Part shown: positions 8,457 to 17,868 of the stretch, one piece after another | Numbering within the stretch: position 1 is the first letter of the stretch | Layout: each line of letters begins with the position of its first letter | NCBI GenBank assembly: GCA_964631865.1 | Contig: CAZWAK010000018.1 | Coordinates: forward strand, 1 to 64,000 | Direction of reading: 5' to 3' | DNA: 64,000 bases | Source of the DNA: JAFDVL01 sp964631865 | GTDB taxonomy: Bacteria > Acidobacteriota > Blastocatellia > RBC074 | Made by a program: the position numbers and the translations under genes | The notes under the pieces: generated by a model | Seen by the model: only the letters and a program-made list of their open reading frames with translations | Told to the model about the DNA's origin: nothing | The model's database searches: none

Positions 8457-9422
8457 CTACTTCTGGCTCGCCCAAAACGCTGCGCCGACCAAGCCTGCCG
8501 TATTGCCAAGCTCGGCCAGCACGACCTGAATGGATTTCAAATCGGTCAGGCAGACGCGCGATTGCACGGTGCGGCGAATCGGGTCGAGGATGATTTCGCC
8601 CGCCGCCGCGACGCCGCCGCCGAAAATTACGCGACGCGGATTGATCGCCGTCACAATGCTCGCTACGCCCACGCCAATGTAGCGGCCAGCCTGCTCGTAA
8701 ATATCTTTGGCAATCATGTCGCCCTCAATCGCAGCCTGGCAGACCAGTTCCGGCGTGATGCGGTTCAGATCGCCTTCGCAGAGTTCGGCGATGCGCGTCG
8801 TCAAGCCTTGCGCGACGGCTTTCATCCCCATCGCGGCAATCGCGGGGCCGGACGCGAACGCTTCCATACAACCATTGCTGCCACAGCCGCATTTCGGGCC
8901 GTACAAATCCACAATGACGTGACCGAGTTCGCCCGCCGCGCCGCCGATGCCAAGATGCAATTTGCCATTGATGACCAAGCCGCCGCCGATGCCCGTGCCG
9001 AGCGTGTAGCAAGCGACCGTGTCCACGCCTTTGCCTGCGCCGAATTGCCATTCGCCGAGCGTCATCGCCCGCGCGTCATTGATGATGCGCACGGGCAATT
9101 TGGCGTGTTCGCTGAGCTTGTCCGCCAGCGCCACATTGCGCCATTGCCCCGGCAAATTGGGCAAAAACAAGGTGCGGCCTTTGTCCATATCAATCACGCC
9201 GGGCACGCCGATGCCGACGCCGCCCACTTTGGTTTTGCCCACCTTACTTGTCGTGATGACGCGCTCGACCAACACGCCCATTTGCGCGATCACGGCATCG
9301 TAACCTTCGCGCGCGTGCGTCGGAATCGAAGTGGTACCGCTGATGTCTCCTGTAGTGATGTTGACCAGCGCCGCTTTGATATTCGTGCCGCCGAGGTCAA
9401 TGCCGATGAAGTAGTTTTTCAT
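8457..9422 (-). CDS. ROK-family glucokinase-type sugar kinase
   Basis: 321 aa cytoplasmic kinase. N-terminal phosphate-binding DLGGTN (residues 9-14), catalytic-region VRIINDARAMTLGE, GELGH, the zinc-binding CGCGSNGCMEAFAS, and GTGIGGGLV. All residues expected of an active ROK glucokinase/N-acetylhexosamine kinase are present; sugar specificity is not certain. Upstream of the start lies the AGAGTTCAAGC hairpin repeat. Unlike the degenerate ROK protein at 3455, this one is intact. Confidence 0.92.
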   Translation of the reverse strand: MKNYFIGIDLGGTNIKAALVNITTGDISGTTSIPTHAREGYDAVIAQMGVLVERVITTSKVGKTKVGGVGIGVPGVIDMDKGRTLFLPNLPGQWRNVALADKLSEHAKLPVRIINDARAMTLGEWQFGAGKGVDTVACYTLGTGIGGGLVINGKLHLGIGGAAGELGHVIVDLYGPKCGCGSNGCMEAFASGPAIAAMGMKAVAQGLTTRIAELCEGDLNRITPELVCQAAIEGDMIAKDIYEQAGRYIGVGVASIVTAINPRRVIFGGGVAAAGEIILDPIRRTVQSRVCLTDLKSIQVVLAELGNTAGLVGAAFWASQK

Positions 9423-9456
9423 GCTGGTTGATTTTTAGGTTCGCGTGGTAACAGGC

Positions 9457-9528
9457 GTTAAGAGTTCAAGCTTCAGCTTGGTTGTATGTTACCGAGCGAA
9501 AAGCCAAGCTGAAGCTTGAACTCTTAAC
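9457..9528. repeat. AGAGTTCAAGCTTCAGCTTG hairpin element, copy 1
   Basis: Perfect 25-bp inverted repeat, 9457-9481 with 9504-9528, separated by a 22-nt loop. Same family as 32949-33021 and 37865-37925. It has no T-run, and it sits between the J-domain gene and the ROK kinase on the same strand. REP/MITE-like dispersed element. Confidence 0.9.
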
Positions 9529-9582
9529 CTCTTTCCACCTCTTCAGTTACTTGCAAAATTTTCCCAAAGAGAAAGTAAATAT

Positions 9583-10302
9583 TTATGCCGGAACCGTCAA
9601 TTCCGCCTGCAATGTCGTCAGGCGATTTTGTGATTTGCGAATCTGACGTTCGACCTGACTCACCAGTTCCTGCAAGAAATCATGCCCAATCGCGGCGGCG
9701 CGGTCGGCGCGAAGTTTTAGACGATACAACTCCGAATTCTTCACGCGCTCCAACTCAGCATCATGATCGCTGATGCGCTCCTGCGTCGTCGCAATCGCGC
9801 GCATGACTTGCACCAAATCTACGGCGGACAAGCTCTGGCGCGTCAGTTCGGCGAAATTGGATTCCGTACTCAGCAACGCCTGCAAACGATCTTCGGCTCC
9901 GGCTTCGTACGCTTGATTCGCGGCGATCATCAACTTGTGGCGATACTCGCGTTCCTGTTCATTGCCTGCGAGATCGGGATGACACAGCCGCGCGACTTCG
10001 CGGTAGAGTTTTTTCAAATTGTCTGCCGCGTGAAATTTGGTTTGCCCGCATTCGAGTTCGTTGCTGACGGAGTAATCTTCGGCGGCCACCTGTTGTCCGA
10101 GCGTCGCCGCGATTTGCTTTTCGATCTCGGCGAGTTCGTCAAACTTTTTGCCAACGGCTTCCAGATAGTTCAATTCAAACTCGCGCACCGCCGCTTGCAG
10201 CGTCGCCAATTCGGTTTCGCGCGCGGCGAGCGTGTCTTCGAGTTGTTTGAGTTCGCCGCGCTTTGCTTCGAGTTCGCGCTGTTCGGTGAGAATCAAATCC
10301 AT
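9583..10302 (-). CDS. J-domain-like coiled-coil protein
   Basis: 239 aa from the ATG at 10302. Residues 1-80 and ~165-235 are predicted coiled coils (Glu/Leu/Lys heptads). Between them (~residues 95-140) lies a DnaJ-like segment LKKLYREVARLCHPDLAGN with the HPD tripeptide that stimulates DnaK ATPase, followed by the helix-IV type YRHKLMIAANQAYEAG. It lacks the Gly/Phe and zinc regions of DnaJ, so it would be a class C co-chaperone. No dnaK is nearby. Confidence 0.8.
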   Translation of the reverse strand: MDLILTEQRELEAKRGELKQLEDTLAARETELATLQAAVREFELNYLEAVGKKFDELAEIEKQIAATLGQQVAAEDYSVSNELECGQTKFHAADNLKKLYREVARLCHPDLAGNEQEREYRHKLMIAANQAYEAGAEDRLQALLSTESNFAELTRQSLSAVDLVQVMRAIATTQERISDHDAELERVKNSELYRLKLRADRAAAIGHDFLQELVSQVERQIRKSQNRLTTLQAELTVPA

Positions 10303-10308
10303 AAGCAA

Positions 10309-10390
10309 TAGAATACGGATGCTACAGATGGTACAGATGAATACTGATCTGATCCGCGTGAATCCGTTTTATCTGTTTCATCCGTGTTCC
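10309..10390. repeat. CAGATG/CATCTG-type short-period repeat
   Basis: The gap between two minus-strand genes carries CGGATGCTACAGATGG ... ACAGATGAATAC followed by ATCTGTTTCATCCGTG, an imperfect inverted repeat based on CAGATG/ATCTGT words. Another example of short-period intergenic repeats in this genome. Confidence 0.5.
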
Positions 10391-10398
10391 ATCCCGCC

Positions 10399-11808
10399 TC
10401 AAGCCGAAATGGAAGTCACTTGTCCGTAATCGTGCGACAACACGCGGAATTCTTTTGCCGCCGTTGGCTCCGGCAAATCGAGCAGCTCGTTCCAGCTTTT
10501 GGCAATGCGCCAGCCAATGTTCACTTCCAACTCGCCGACGGTCATATCGTCGAGAAACTTTTGATCGTGCTCGCGCCAGCAATCTTTCGGGATCATCACG
10601 AATTTGCCTGCGAAGTTTGATGCGGCATTCACGAAATCGCGCCCGGTCAATAAGCCTGCGACCGTGACGCCTTTGCCGAAAAACGTGTTTTCAACCGCGA
10701 CCGCTTGCAGGCGCGTGCCGAACGTGGCGTTCATTTCGTCGCAGGCTTGCTTGAGCATCGGGAAAAACAACTCGCCCGTCGCAATCGTGCCGTAAATCGC
10801 TTTCGCAGCCTTGTCGCTGAATTCGCCACGCGCCCGTTTCTTTTCCAGTTGTTTCATGCGCTTCGCGTGGTCTTCAAAAAACTGTCGCACCATCCCAACG
10901 CCGTCTTCGATCTGCGGATAGGAAGCGTCTTCGGCTTCGTGCCCGCGAATAATTCGGTAATGTTTTTTGTCAGGAATCGGACGCCGCGCACGAATGTAAA
11001 ACTCATCGCCGAGAAACGCGAAGACCGTGCCGATTCTCTTGCGCAATTCGTTTTGAATCGGCGTCACCAAATCAATGATCTGCCCGCAATATTCGTCGGT
11101 CACAGGCGTCAGGCGATCCCGATATTTGTGCCCGTCCGTGATGCCGAGCGGCACAATCGCGGTCGAAACCAAACCGGGATGCAGTTCGGCCAAATCGTAA
11201 ATCGTCTTCGTCAAATAATGCCCGTCGTTGATCGTCGGGCAGAGCACGACTTGCGCGTGAACTTCGATGCCGTTGTCTGTGAAGTGTTTGATTTGCGCGA
11301 GCACGTCAATGCGCTTGGCATGACCGAGCATGTATGACCGCAAATCCAAATCCGTCGTGTGAACCGAGACATATTGCGGGCTGAGTTTTTGTTCGATGAC
11401 GCGCGCGATTTCGTTTTTGCCAATCGTCGTCAGCGTCGAGTAATTGCCGTACATAAACGAAAACCGCACGTCTTCGTCGCGCACCCACAAACTCGCGCGC
11501 GAACCGACCGGGTTTTGCTGAATGAAGCAGAAGATGCAATCGTTGCCGCATTGGCGCGGTGTCATCGGCTCGAAATCAATGCCCCAGGCTTCGGCTTCGT
11601 CTTTTTCAACTTCAATCTCCCACTCCTCGCCGTCGCTTTTGACGACTTCAAGCGTGAGTTCTTCTTCGCCTGAAGTCAGAAACTTGAAATCCAACGCATC
11701 GCGCACGCGCTGGCCGTTGATCGTCCACACGCGGTCGCCGCTGGCCAAATCCAACTCTGCCGCCAACGAACCCGCCTCGACGCCTATAATTTTGATGCCT
11801 TTTGCCAT
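10399..11808 (-). CDS. DUF512-type radical SAM protein with PDZ domain
   Basis: 469 aa. Order: N-terminal PDZ-like domain (residues 1-70, AGDRVWTINGQRV type), radical SAM core with an unusual cluster motif CGNDCIFCF (CX3CX2C), then the DUF512 domain (to ~residue 450). This architecture matches the family annotated as cyanobacterial FeS protein TIGR03279 and its clostridial relatives near der. Reaction unknown; iron-sulfur dependent SAM chemistry is inferred. Divergent from pilT. No clear SD. Confidence 0.88.
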   Translation of the reverse strand: MAKGIKIIGVEAGSLAAELDLASGDRVWTINGQRVRDALDFKFLTSGEEELTLEVVKSDGEEWEIEVEKDEAEAWGIDFEPMTPRQCGNDCIFCFIQQNPVGSRASLWVRDEDVRFSFMYGNYSTLTTIGKNEIARVIEQKLSPQYVSVHTTDLDLRSYMLGHAKRIDVLAQIKHFTDNGIEVHAQVVLCPTINDGHYLTKTIYDLAELHPGLVSTAIVPLGITDGHKYRDRLTPVTDEYCGQIIDLVTPIQNELRKRIGTVFAFLGDEFYIRARRPIPDKKHYRIIRGHEAEDASYPQIEDGVGMVRQFFEDHAKRMKQLEKKRARGEFSDKAAKAIYGTIATGELFFPMLKQACDEMNATFGTRLQAVAVENTFFGKGVTVAGLLTGRDFVNAASNFAGKFVMIPKDCWREHDQKFLDDMTVGELEVNIGWRIAKSWNELLDLPEPTAAKEFRVLSHDYGQVTSISA

Positions 11809-11866
11809 GTTGACTGAAGATATAGCAGATGACGCCGATTATGGAAATCCCTGCCCAAATTCGTGA

Positions 11867-11895
11867 TTGACCCGGCGCGGCACGATGGCTATGAT
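11867..11895 (+). promoter_or_regulatory. Sigma-70-type promoter for pilT
   Basis: TTGACC at 11867-11872 and TATGAT at 11890-11895 with a 17-bp spacer, about 75 bp before the pilT start. Near-consensus for housekeeping sigma; not tested. Confidence 0.6.
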
Positions 11896-11970
11896 AGCCG
11901 TGTTTTCAAGCGCGCTTGCCCCTCGTAACAACTTCCGAACAATCCACCCCCAATCCTTCAGGAGTCAATC

Positions 11971-13215
11971 GTGAGCCAATCTTCTGCACCTACGCCTTCG
12001 CCTGCCACCTTACCGACGATGCCCGCACAATCGTCCAATCCGCTGCAAGCGGCCACCGATAACTTTCATCGCGTGTTGGTCGCCATGACTTCGGTCGAAG
12101 GCCGCGTGAGCGACTTGATCTTTTCGCCCGGACGCCCGCCTCAAGTCGAACTCAACAGCCGTCTGACGCCCGTCAACATTCCCGGCTTGGAAATGTTGAC
12201 GCCGGATCACACTTCGACAATTGCGACGGTGCTGACACAAAATCATCGCGTCGCCGCACAAACGTTGCAGGAAAACGGTGCCGCAGATTTGTCCTACAGC
12301 GTGCAGAATTATTCGCGTTTTCGCGTCAATATTTTCAAGCAGCGGGGCAGCTTTGCCATTGTCATGCGCGTCATCAATTCCGAAATTCCGAACTTCGACA
12401 AATTGAATTTGCCCGTGCAATTGAAACAAATCGCCGAGTTGAAAAACGGCATCGTGCTGGTCACAGGCCCAACGGGTTCCGGCAAAAGTTCGACGCTCGC
12501 GGCGATCATTGATTACATCAACGAGACGCGCTATGACCATATTCTGACGATTGAAGACCCGATTGAATTCATGCATCGGCACAAAAACTGCACGATTCAT
12601 CAGCGCGAATTGTATGCCGATACGCCGAGCTTTTCGTTGGCCTTGCGCGCGGCGCTCAGACAAGCGCCGAAAGTGATTTTGGTGGGCGAAATGCGCGACC
12701 GCGAGACGATTGAAATTGCGATGGAGGCTTCGGAAACTGGCCACCTGGTGCTTTCGACGTTGCACACGATAGACGCTTCCAAAACGATTGACCGCATCAT
12801 CGGCGTGTTTCCAAAAAACGAAGAACCAACCATTCGCACGCGCCTTTCGCAATCGTTTCGCTTCATCGTTTCGCAACGCCTGATTCCGCGTCAGGACGGC
12901 GGAGGCCGCGTCGCCGCCATTGAAATTCTCAAGTCCACGATGCGCACGCGGGAATACATCGAAAAAGGCGAGCGCGACGGCAAATCGTTGCTGGACGCCA
13001 TTCGCGACGGCGAATTGGAAGGCATGCAATGCTTCGATCAAGTGTTGGAACGCTACGTCCGCGATGGCTCAGTGGCGTATCAAACCGCGCTCGAATACGC
13101 GACGAATCGCAACAATCTGTCGTTGGCGTTGCGCGATTGGGAAGAAGCCCAACGGAAAACCAAAGCGCCCGCGCCGAGCAGCGGCGGCCCGTCCGTTCAG
13201 ATTGAAAAATACTGA
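11971..13215 (+). CDS. pilT: PilT/PilU-family type IV pilus retraction ATPase
   Basis: 414 aa hexameric AAA-like secretion ATPase that depolymerises type IV pili. Start is GTG 11971 with AGGAG seven bases upstream. A Pro/Ser-rich tail (residues 1-25) precedes the N-terminal PAS-like domain. Walker A GPTGSGKSS (~residue 168), Asp box ILTIEDPIEF, Walker B ILVGEMRD, and His box HLVLSTLHT are all intact. The usual AIRAGP before Walker B is ALRQAP, as in PilU-like branches. No other pil genes are adjacent. Its 3' end overlaps the convergent GNAT gene by 19 bp. Confidence 0.92.
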   Translation: MSQSSAPTPSPATLPTMPAQSSNPLQAATDNFHRVLVAMTSVEGRVSDLIFSPGRPPQVELNSRLTPVNIPGLEMLTPDHTSTIATVLTQNHRVAAQTLQENGAADLSYSVQNYSRFRVNIFKQRGSFAIVMRVINSEIPNFDKLNLPVQLKQIAELKNGIVLVTGPTGSGKSSTLAAIIDYINETRYDHILTIEDPIEFMHRHKNCTIHQRELYADTPSFSLALRAALRQAPKVILVGEMRDRETIEIAMEASETGHLVLSTLHTIDASKTIDRIIGVFPKNEEPTIRTRLSQSFRFIVSQRLIPRQDGGGRVAAIEILKSTMRTREYIEKGERDGKSLLDAIRDGELEGMQCFDQVLERYVRDGSVAYQTALEYATNRNNLSLALRDWEEAQRKTKAPAPSSGGPSVQIEKY

Positions 13216-13916
13216 GGCGACTCCAACAGATACTCCATTCCGCCGACTTTCAATTCAATACTCGTGGCGGTATAGCCTTGCGCCAACCATGCTTGAAATT
13301 GTTGGCGCACATTTGTTTGTACCTCTATCGTTTGCGGCTCCGCTGGAACAAAGATGCGTGCGCAATCGCTGGCAGGCACGTATGGCTGCCCGGCCAAAAT
13401 CTGCTCGACGCGCGCTGAGCCGATCCACCATTCTGCCAACAACCGATCCGTCGGACGACCCGCGTCCAAATGACTCGACACCTGCCCATAAACATTCGGC
13501 AAATAGTGCCGCACGACTGCGCCGAGTCGCACGAGATTGAAATACGCATTGCGCAACTTGAGCGGATCAAACGTCCATTCAATCAACTGAATGCGGCGTG
13601 CCAACGCATCTTCGCGCTGCGCCAGTTTGAGGCATCGCCCAATGCCGCAGTTCTGATACGACGGCAGTACGCCTGCCATGTGCGAATGAATGTAGCCTTT
13701 GCCATCGCGCAGTCCGACCAGTCCCAGCAAATATCCGACCAGCTTCTCGCCGTCATACGCGCCGAACACTTGCCCGCCCGTTTTGGCCGCGACAACAAAC
13801 ATGTGCGATGGAATCAGTTCACGGTCGTTATCACCCCACACGTCTTTTTGCAATTGAATGCACTGCTCGAATTCCACAAGTGTCATACACGGGCGGATGG
13901 TAATTTCAGGATTCAT
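13197..13916 (-). CDS. GNAT-family N-acetyltransferase (COG3375-like)
   Basis: 239 aa from ATG 13916; an in-frame ATG at 13946 would overlap the preceding Uma2 gene by 14 bp and is less likely. GNAT fold with the acetyl-CoA loop in MAGVLPSYQNCGIGRCLK (Q-N-C-G-I-G in place of Q/RxxGxG/A), preceded by VFGAYDGEKLVGYLLG. The long C-terminal part places it with predicted COG3375 acetyltransferases rather than RimI. Substrate unknown. The stop region overlaps pilT tail to tail. Confidence 0.85.
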   Translation of the reverse strand: MNPEITIRPCMTLVEFEQCIQLQKDVWGDNDRELIPSHMFVVAAKTGGQVFGAYDGEKLVGYLLGLVGLRDGKGYIHSHMAGVLPSYQNCGIGRCLKLAQREDALARRIQLIEWTFDPLKLRNAYFNLVRLGAVVRHYLPNVYGQVSSHLDAGRPTDRLLAEWWIGSARVEQILAGQPYVPASDCARIFVPAEPQTIEVQTNVRQQFQAWLAQGYTATSIELKVGGMEYLLESPQYFSI

Positions 13917-13932
13917 AGATCGGCTTTGAGGT

Positions 13933-14526
13933 TTATTCGGCGGCATCGAACGCTACACCGTTGTAGATGGCTGCGAGTGACAGCGTGCCTTGGATCGAAG
14001 GCAGTTCCAGCGTATCGGCAAGGTCGGTATAATCTTTGACCACCCAAAAATTGCCTTGCCGAATGTACTGCGTGACTAGTGGCGCGTCTTGCGCAATCAA
14101 CAGATATTCCTGCAACGAACGCAGCGCCTGATAGGCAATGCGTTTTTCGTTCTTGTCTGCTTCTTCGGTGGTAGACGATAAAACCTCAGCCACCAACAGC
14201 GGATTCACCAGCGCATAAATCCCCCGCATATTTTCAAACTGACTTTCTCCACAAACAACACTGGCATCAGCATAACGATAGGGTGGCAGCTTGGGTGTTT
14301 TGATAGCTGTCTCGCCAGTATAAGGCTGGCAGGGTTTCCCTTTAAGCTGTTCCCGGATTTCATAATAAACATTACCACTCAAGAGGTAATGCTTCGGCGT
14401 CCCGCCACTCATACAGACGATGTCTCCATCCCAGTATTCATAACGAGCCTCGCCCGCTTTTTCGAGCGCGAAGTATTCTTCGAGCGTGTGATAAGGACGC
14501 GGAAAATTTTTCAGATTGGCGACCAT
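13933..14526 (-). CDS. Uma2-family PD-(D/E)XK nuclease-like protein (1 of 4)
   Basis: 197 aa, ATG 14526 with AAAGGAG upstream. Uma2 (PF05685) core: YHTLEEYFALE, ARYEYWDGDIV, YRYADASVVCG, NPLLVAEVLSSTTEEADKNE and LQEYLLIAQD, giving the Asp...Glu-Val-Leu-Ser...Lys active-site pattern of restriction-like nucleases. Function in cells is unproven; the family is expanded in Cyanobacteria, Chloroflexi and Acidobacteriota. Divergent from the FtsX-type permease. Confidence 0.9.
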   Translation of the reverse strand: MVANLKNFPRPYHTLEEYFALEKAGEARYEYWDGDIVCMSGGTPKHYLLSGNVYYEIREQLKGKPCQPYTGETAIKTPKLPPYRYADASVVCGESQFENMRGIYALVNPLLVAEVLSSTTEEADKNEKRIAYQALRSLQEYLLIAQDAPLVTQYIRQGNFWVVKDYTDLADTLELPSIQGTLSLAAIYNGVAFDAAE

Positions 14527-14617
14527 CAGCAAAACTCCTTTCTGGCGCGAAAAGTTTACCGCAATTTGCTGAAACTACCTACGCGGCGCGGCGTAAATCC
14601 GCTATGATGGAGTGGCT

Positions 14618-17194
14618 ATGAAATTCATCCTGCGAATGGCTTATCGTGAAATCCGTGCTTCGTGGCATCGGTTGTTGTTTTTCTTCCTCTGCATCGCCAT
14701 CGGCGTCGGCTCCATCGTCAGCCTGCGCTCCATTGTGCAAAACGTGCGCGCGTCTGTCTCGCAGCAAGCACAAGCGTTGATGACCGCCGATGTGCAAATT
14801 TCTTCGGGCAACGTCTTCAACAACGAAGCGAAAGCCGTGTTGGAGACGTATTACAAATCGCCCGACGTGCTTGCCCACGCCGATTCGATTGAGATGCCGA
14901 CGATGGTGCGCGCACTCAACAACGCGAACGTCGCGCCGAAGCAAGTTGAACTGCGCGCCGTGCAAGCGACGTGGCCGTTTTATGGCGAGATGATTTTGAG
15001 CGGCGGGCAACGTTACGATTTTTCGCTGCTCAAAGATCGCGGCCTCGTCGTGCGTCCGGCCTTGCTGCAACAACTGGGCGTCAACCTCGGCGACAAAGTC
15101 AAAATCGGCACGCTCGAATTCACGATTCGCGGCGTCATCGAACAGGAACCGGGCAACACGCTCACCGCCTTCAGCTTTGGCCCGCGCGTGTTTGCGGCGT
15201 ATGACGACGTGATCGCTGCCGGGCTGACAGGCTTCGGTTCGCGCGCGCGCTATCGGGTGCAACTCAAGACGCAAACTGGACAGGCCGAAGCCGTCACCAA
15301 ACAAATTAAAGACGAATTGAAAGCGCAGCCGACCATCAGCGTCCGTTCGTACCGCGATGCCGAAAACCGCGTCGCCGAATCGTTCACGCAAGTCGAAAAC
15401 TTTCTGAGCCTGATTGGCTTGATTATTCTGGTGCTCGGCGGCATCGGCATTTCGAGCGTGACGCGCGTGTTCATTCAGCAAAAGATGAAAACCGTCGCGG
15501 TGCTGAAATGCCTGGGCGGCAGAAATGCGCGCGTGCTCGGTACCTATCTCGCGCAAGTCATGGCGCTCGGCATCATCGGCAGCGCGATGGGTTTGTTGAT
15601 CTCGAAAGTTGTGATGATTTTGTTGCCACGCTATTTGGCCGACCGCATTCCGGCAGGCATTGAAATCGGCTTGACGTGGCCAGCGATTGCGCAAGGGTTC
15701 GGCATCGGCATCTTGATTGCGATTCTCTTCGCCGCCCTGCCGTTATTGGAGATTCGCAACATCAAACCGATTCTCGTGCTGCGTGCGACCGATTTGGTGA
15801 AAGGGCGTTGGTTTGACCCGGTCAAGATCGGCGCGGGCGCAGTCGTGATCGCGGGGCTGGTCGCGCTCGCCGGATGGCAAGCGGGGTCGCTCAAAATCGG
15901 CGCGATTTTCTTAGCCGGACTCGCCGCGACCGCATTCATTCTCAATCTGGCAGGCACGTTGCTGATTCGCTTTGTGAAGCAGTTGCGCCACGTCAATTCG
16001 TTCGTCTTGCGGCAAGGCATCAACAGCCTCTATCGCCCCGGCAACCAAACGAAAGTCATTTTGCTCGCGGTCGGACTCGGCGCGTTTTTCATCATTTCAG
16101 TGCGGCTGCTGCAAACGAATCTGCTCGATGAATTCAGTTTGAATCTGGCGGCGGACGCGCCCGACATGTACCTGATTGACATTCAGCCGCAACAGCGCGA
16201 AGGCGTTGCTGAACTCATCACCAAAGAGCTTGGCGCAAAGCCCGAATTGATTCCGACCCTGCGCGCCCGCATCGCCGAAATCAACGGACAAGCCATCAAC
16301 ACGAACTTCGACGACAAGGACAAATCGCGCGAGCAGCAGCAAAATCAAGGCCAGAATCAAGGCCAAAACCGCGGCATGCTGATGCGCGATTACGTTTGCA
16401 CATATCGCAACTACGTTGATCCGAACGAACAAGTCATCGCGGGAACCTTCTGGGATTCGTCGCCTGCCACGCAGCCCGAAATCTCCATCGAAGAAATCGT
16501 GCAGAAGGAATTGAAGCTGAACCTCGGCGATGCGATGACGTTTGATTTCGCCGGGACGCGCGTCACCGCCAAAGTCACGAGCGTGCGGCGCGTGGATTGG
16601 AAGGGCGCGCGCATTGGTTTCTTCGTCGTCTTTCGCCCCGGCGCGCTCGATGCGTTGCCGCAACAAATGCTCATCACCGCCGTCAAAGCACCGCCGCCCG
16701 GAGCCGCGCGCGTCAACTTCCAACGCGGCTTGCTCGAACGCTTCGGCAACATTTCGGTGATTGATGTGCGCGACATTTTGGAAGCCGCCTCGAAGGTCAT
16801 TGACACGGTTTCGACAGCGGTCACATTCGTCGGCGGCTTTGTGTTTTTGAGCGGCTTATTGATCCTGATCGGTTCGATTGCGATGACGAAATATCATCGG
16901 TTGTACGAATCCGCGATCCTGAAAACATTGGGCGCGAAACGCAAATTGATCGTGCTGATTACGCTGATCGAATACGGTGTGCTGGGCGCATTGGCAGGCT
17001 TGATCGGGTCGGCGGCGGCGATTTTGTTGAGTTGGTCAGTCAGCAAATACGCGCTCGAAATCGGCTGGTCCTTCGTGCCTTCGATCAACGTGGTCGGCGT
17101 CGGGTTGACGTTGTTGCTGGTCACGGTGATCGGCGTGCTTTCGAGTTGGGATGTGATGATCAAGAAGCCGCTCGGTATTTTGCGCGCGGAATGA
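14618..17194 (+). CDS. FtsX/MacB-type ABC transporter permease (YbbP-like)
   Basis: 858 aa from ATG 14618 (GGAG upstream; an in-frame GTG at 14612 is also possible). One N-terminal helix, a large extracytoplasmic domain, three FtsX helices (~residues 265-385), two more helices (~400-450), a second periplasmic domain and three C-terminal FtsX helices: the duplicated layout of COG3127 permeases such as E. coli YbbP. The second loop holds a Q/N-rich insert, QQQNQGQNQGQNRG (~residue 575). The expected ATPase partner (YbbA-like) is not adjacent, so it must act with an ATPase encoded elsewhere. Confidence 0.88.
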   Translation: MKFILRMAYREIRASWHRLLFFFLCIAIGVGSIVSLRSIVQNVRASVSQQAQALMTADVQISSGNVFNNEAKAVLETYYKSPDVLAHADSIEMPTMVRALNNANVAPKQVELRAVQATWPFYGEMILSGGQRYDFSLLKDRGLVVRPALLQQLGVNLGDKVKIGTLEFTIRGVIEQEPGNTLTAFSFGPRVFAAYDDVIAAGLTGFGSRARYRVQLKTQTGQAEAVTKQIKDELKAQPTISVRSYRDAENRVAESFTQVENFLSLIGLIILVLGGIGISSVTRVFIQQKMKTVAVLKCLGGRNARVLGTYLAQVMALGIIGSAMGLLISKVVMILLPRYLADRIPAGIEIGLTWPAIAQGFGIGILIAILFAALPLLEIRNIKPILVLRATDLVKGRWFDPVKIGAGAVVIAGLVALAGWQAGSLKIGAIFLAGLAATAFILNLAGTLLIRFVKQLRHVNSFVLRQGINSLYRPGNQTKVILLAVGLGAFFIISVRLLQTNLLDEFSLNLAADAPDMYLIDIQPQQREGVAELITKELGAKPELIPTLRARIAEINGQAINTNFDDKDKSREQQQNQGQNQGQNRGMLMRDYVCTYRNYVDPNEQVIAGTFWDSSPATQPEISIEEIVQKELKLNLGDAMTFDFAGTRVTAKVTSVRRVDWKGARIGFFVVFRPGALDALPQQMLITAVKAPPPGAARVNFQRGLLERFGNISVIDVRDILEAASKVIDTVSTAVTFVGGFVFLSGLLILIGSIAMTKYHRLYESAILKTLGAKRKLIVLITLIEYGVLGALAGLIGSAAAILLSWSVSKYALEIGWSFVPSINVVGVGLTLLLVTVIGVLSSWDVMIKKPLGILRAE

Positions 17195-17205
17195 TTCGCA
17201 ACAAC

Positions 17206-17271
17206 GTAACGCGATTTGCCAAATCGCAAGCGCGCCCAAGTGAAGACGCGCGATTTAGCAAATCGCGTTAC
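17206..17271. repeat. GCGATTTGCCAAATCGC palindrome, inverted pair (locus a)
   Basis: Two copies of the 17-bp palindromic core flanked by GTAAC, facing each other (17206-17226 and ~17249-17271). The right copy supplies the TAA stop codon of acpH (17268-17270) on the minus strand. Located between convergent genes. Confidence 0.9.
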
Positions 17272-17837
17272 GTCTTCACGAAACTGCGCAGGTCAGGGAA
17301 AAACGTCAGGAAATCCTGCTCAAATCGTTCGTAATTCCGCCGCAATTCTTCCCCGCCACTTGCCAGCATCTCGCCTCGACTCAAGCGTCGTGACATGCGT
17401 TGCAACGTCAACTCAATCCACTCCACCCGCGCATACGAACCCAGCCAATCCTCGGCGCGCATAAACGGCAACATCCGTTGCAGCTTCTCCGGCAACAATG
17501 CGTGATGTGCGTGCAGCGCCGCATAAACATTGGTCGTAAATGATTGCAATTCAACTTCACTGAAGCGCGTCCAATGCTTCGCCAAATAGTGATCGAAGAA
17601 AATGTCGAGCAACACACCTGCAAATCGTCTGCGTTCCGGCGCGACGATGGTCTTGCTCGCGCGCACAATCGGATGCGCGTCGGTGAACGAATCAATGCGG
17701 CGATGGAGTTCGATGTTGTGCTGAATGACGGGCGCGTAGTTGTTCTTCGCCGCGCCTTTGACAAAGTCGCCGAGCATCGCGCCAACTAAGGACTCCGGCG
17801 TGTCGTCGGCCAAAAATAAATGTGCAAGGTAGTTCAT
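17268..17837 (-). CDS. acpH: ACP phosphodiesterase (DUF479 family)
   Basis: 189 aa. The opening MNYLAHLFLA, GAMLGDFVKG, RRIDSFTDAHP and LLDIFFDHYLAKHW are diagnostic of acyl-carrier-protein phosphodiesterase, an HD-related metalloenzyme that removes phosphopantetheine from ACP. It would oppose AcpS (8004). No Shine-Dalgarno sequence is evident. The stop codon is provided by the palindromic repeat at 17206-17271, so the C-terminal VKT may have been set by repeat insertion. Confidence 0.9.
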   Translation of the reverse strand: MNYLAHLFLADDTPESLVGAMLGDFVKGAAKNNYAPVIQHNIELHRRIDSFTDAHPIVRASKTIVAPERRRFAGVLLDIFFDHYLAKHWTRFSEVELQSFTTNVYAALHAHHALLPEKLQRMLPFMRAEDWLGSYARVEWIELTLQRMSRRLSRGEMLASGGEELRRNYERFEQDFLTFFPDLRSFVKT

Positions 17838-17868
17838 TTAGAATTTTTGAAGACCACAAAGAAATTCA

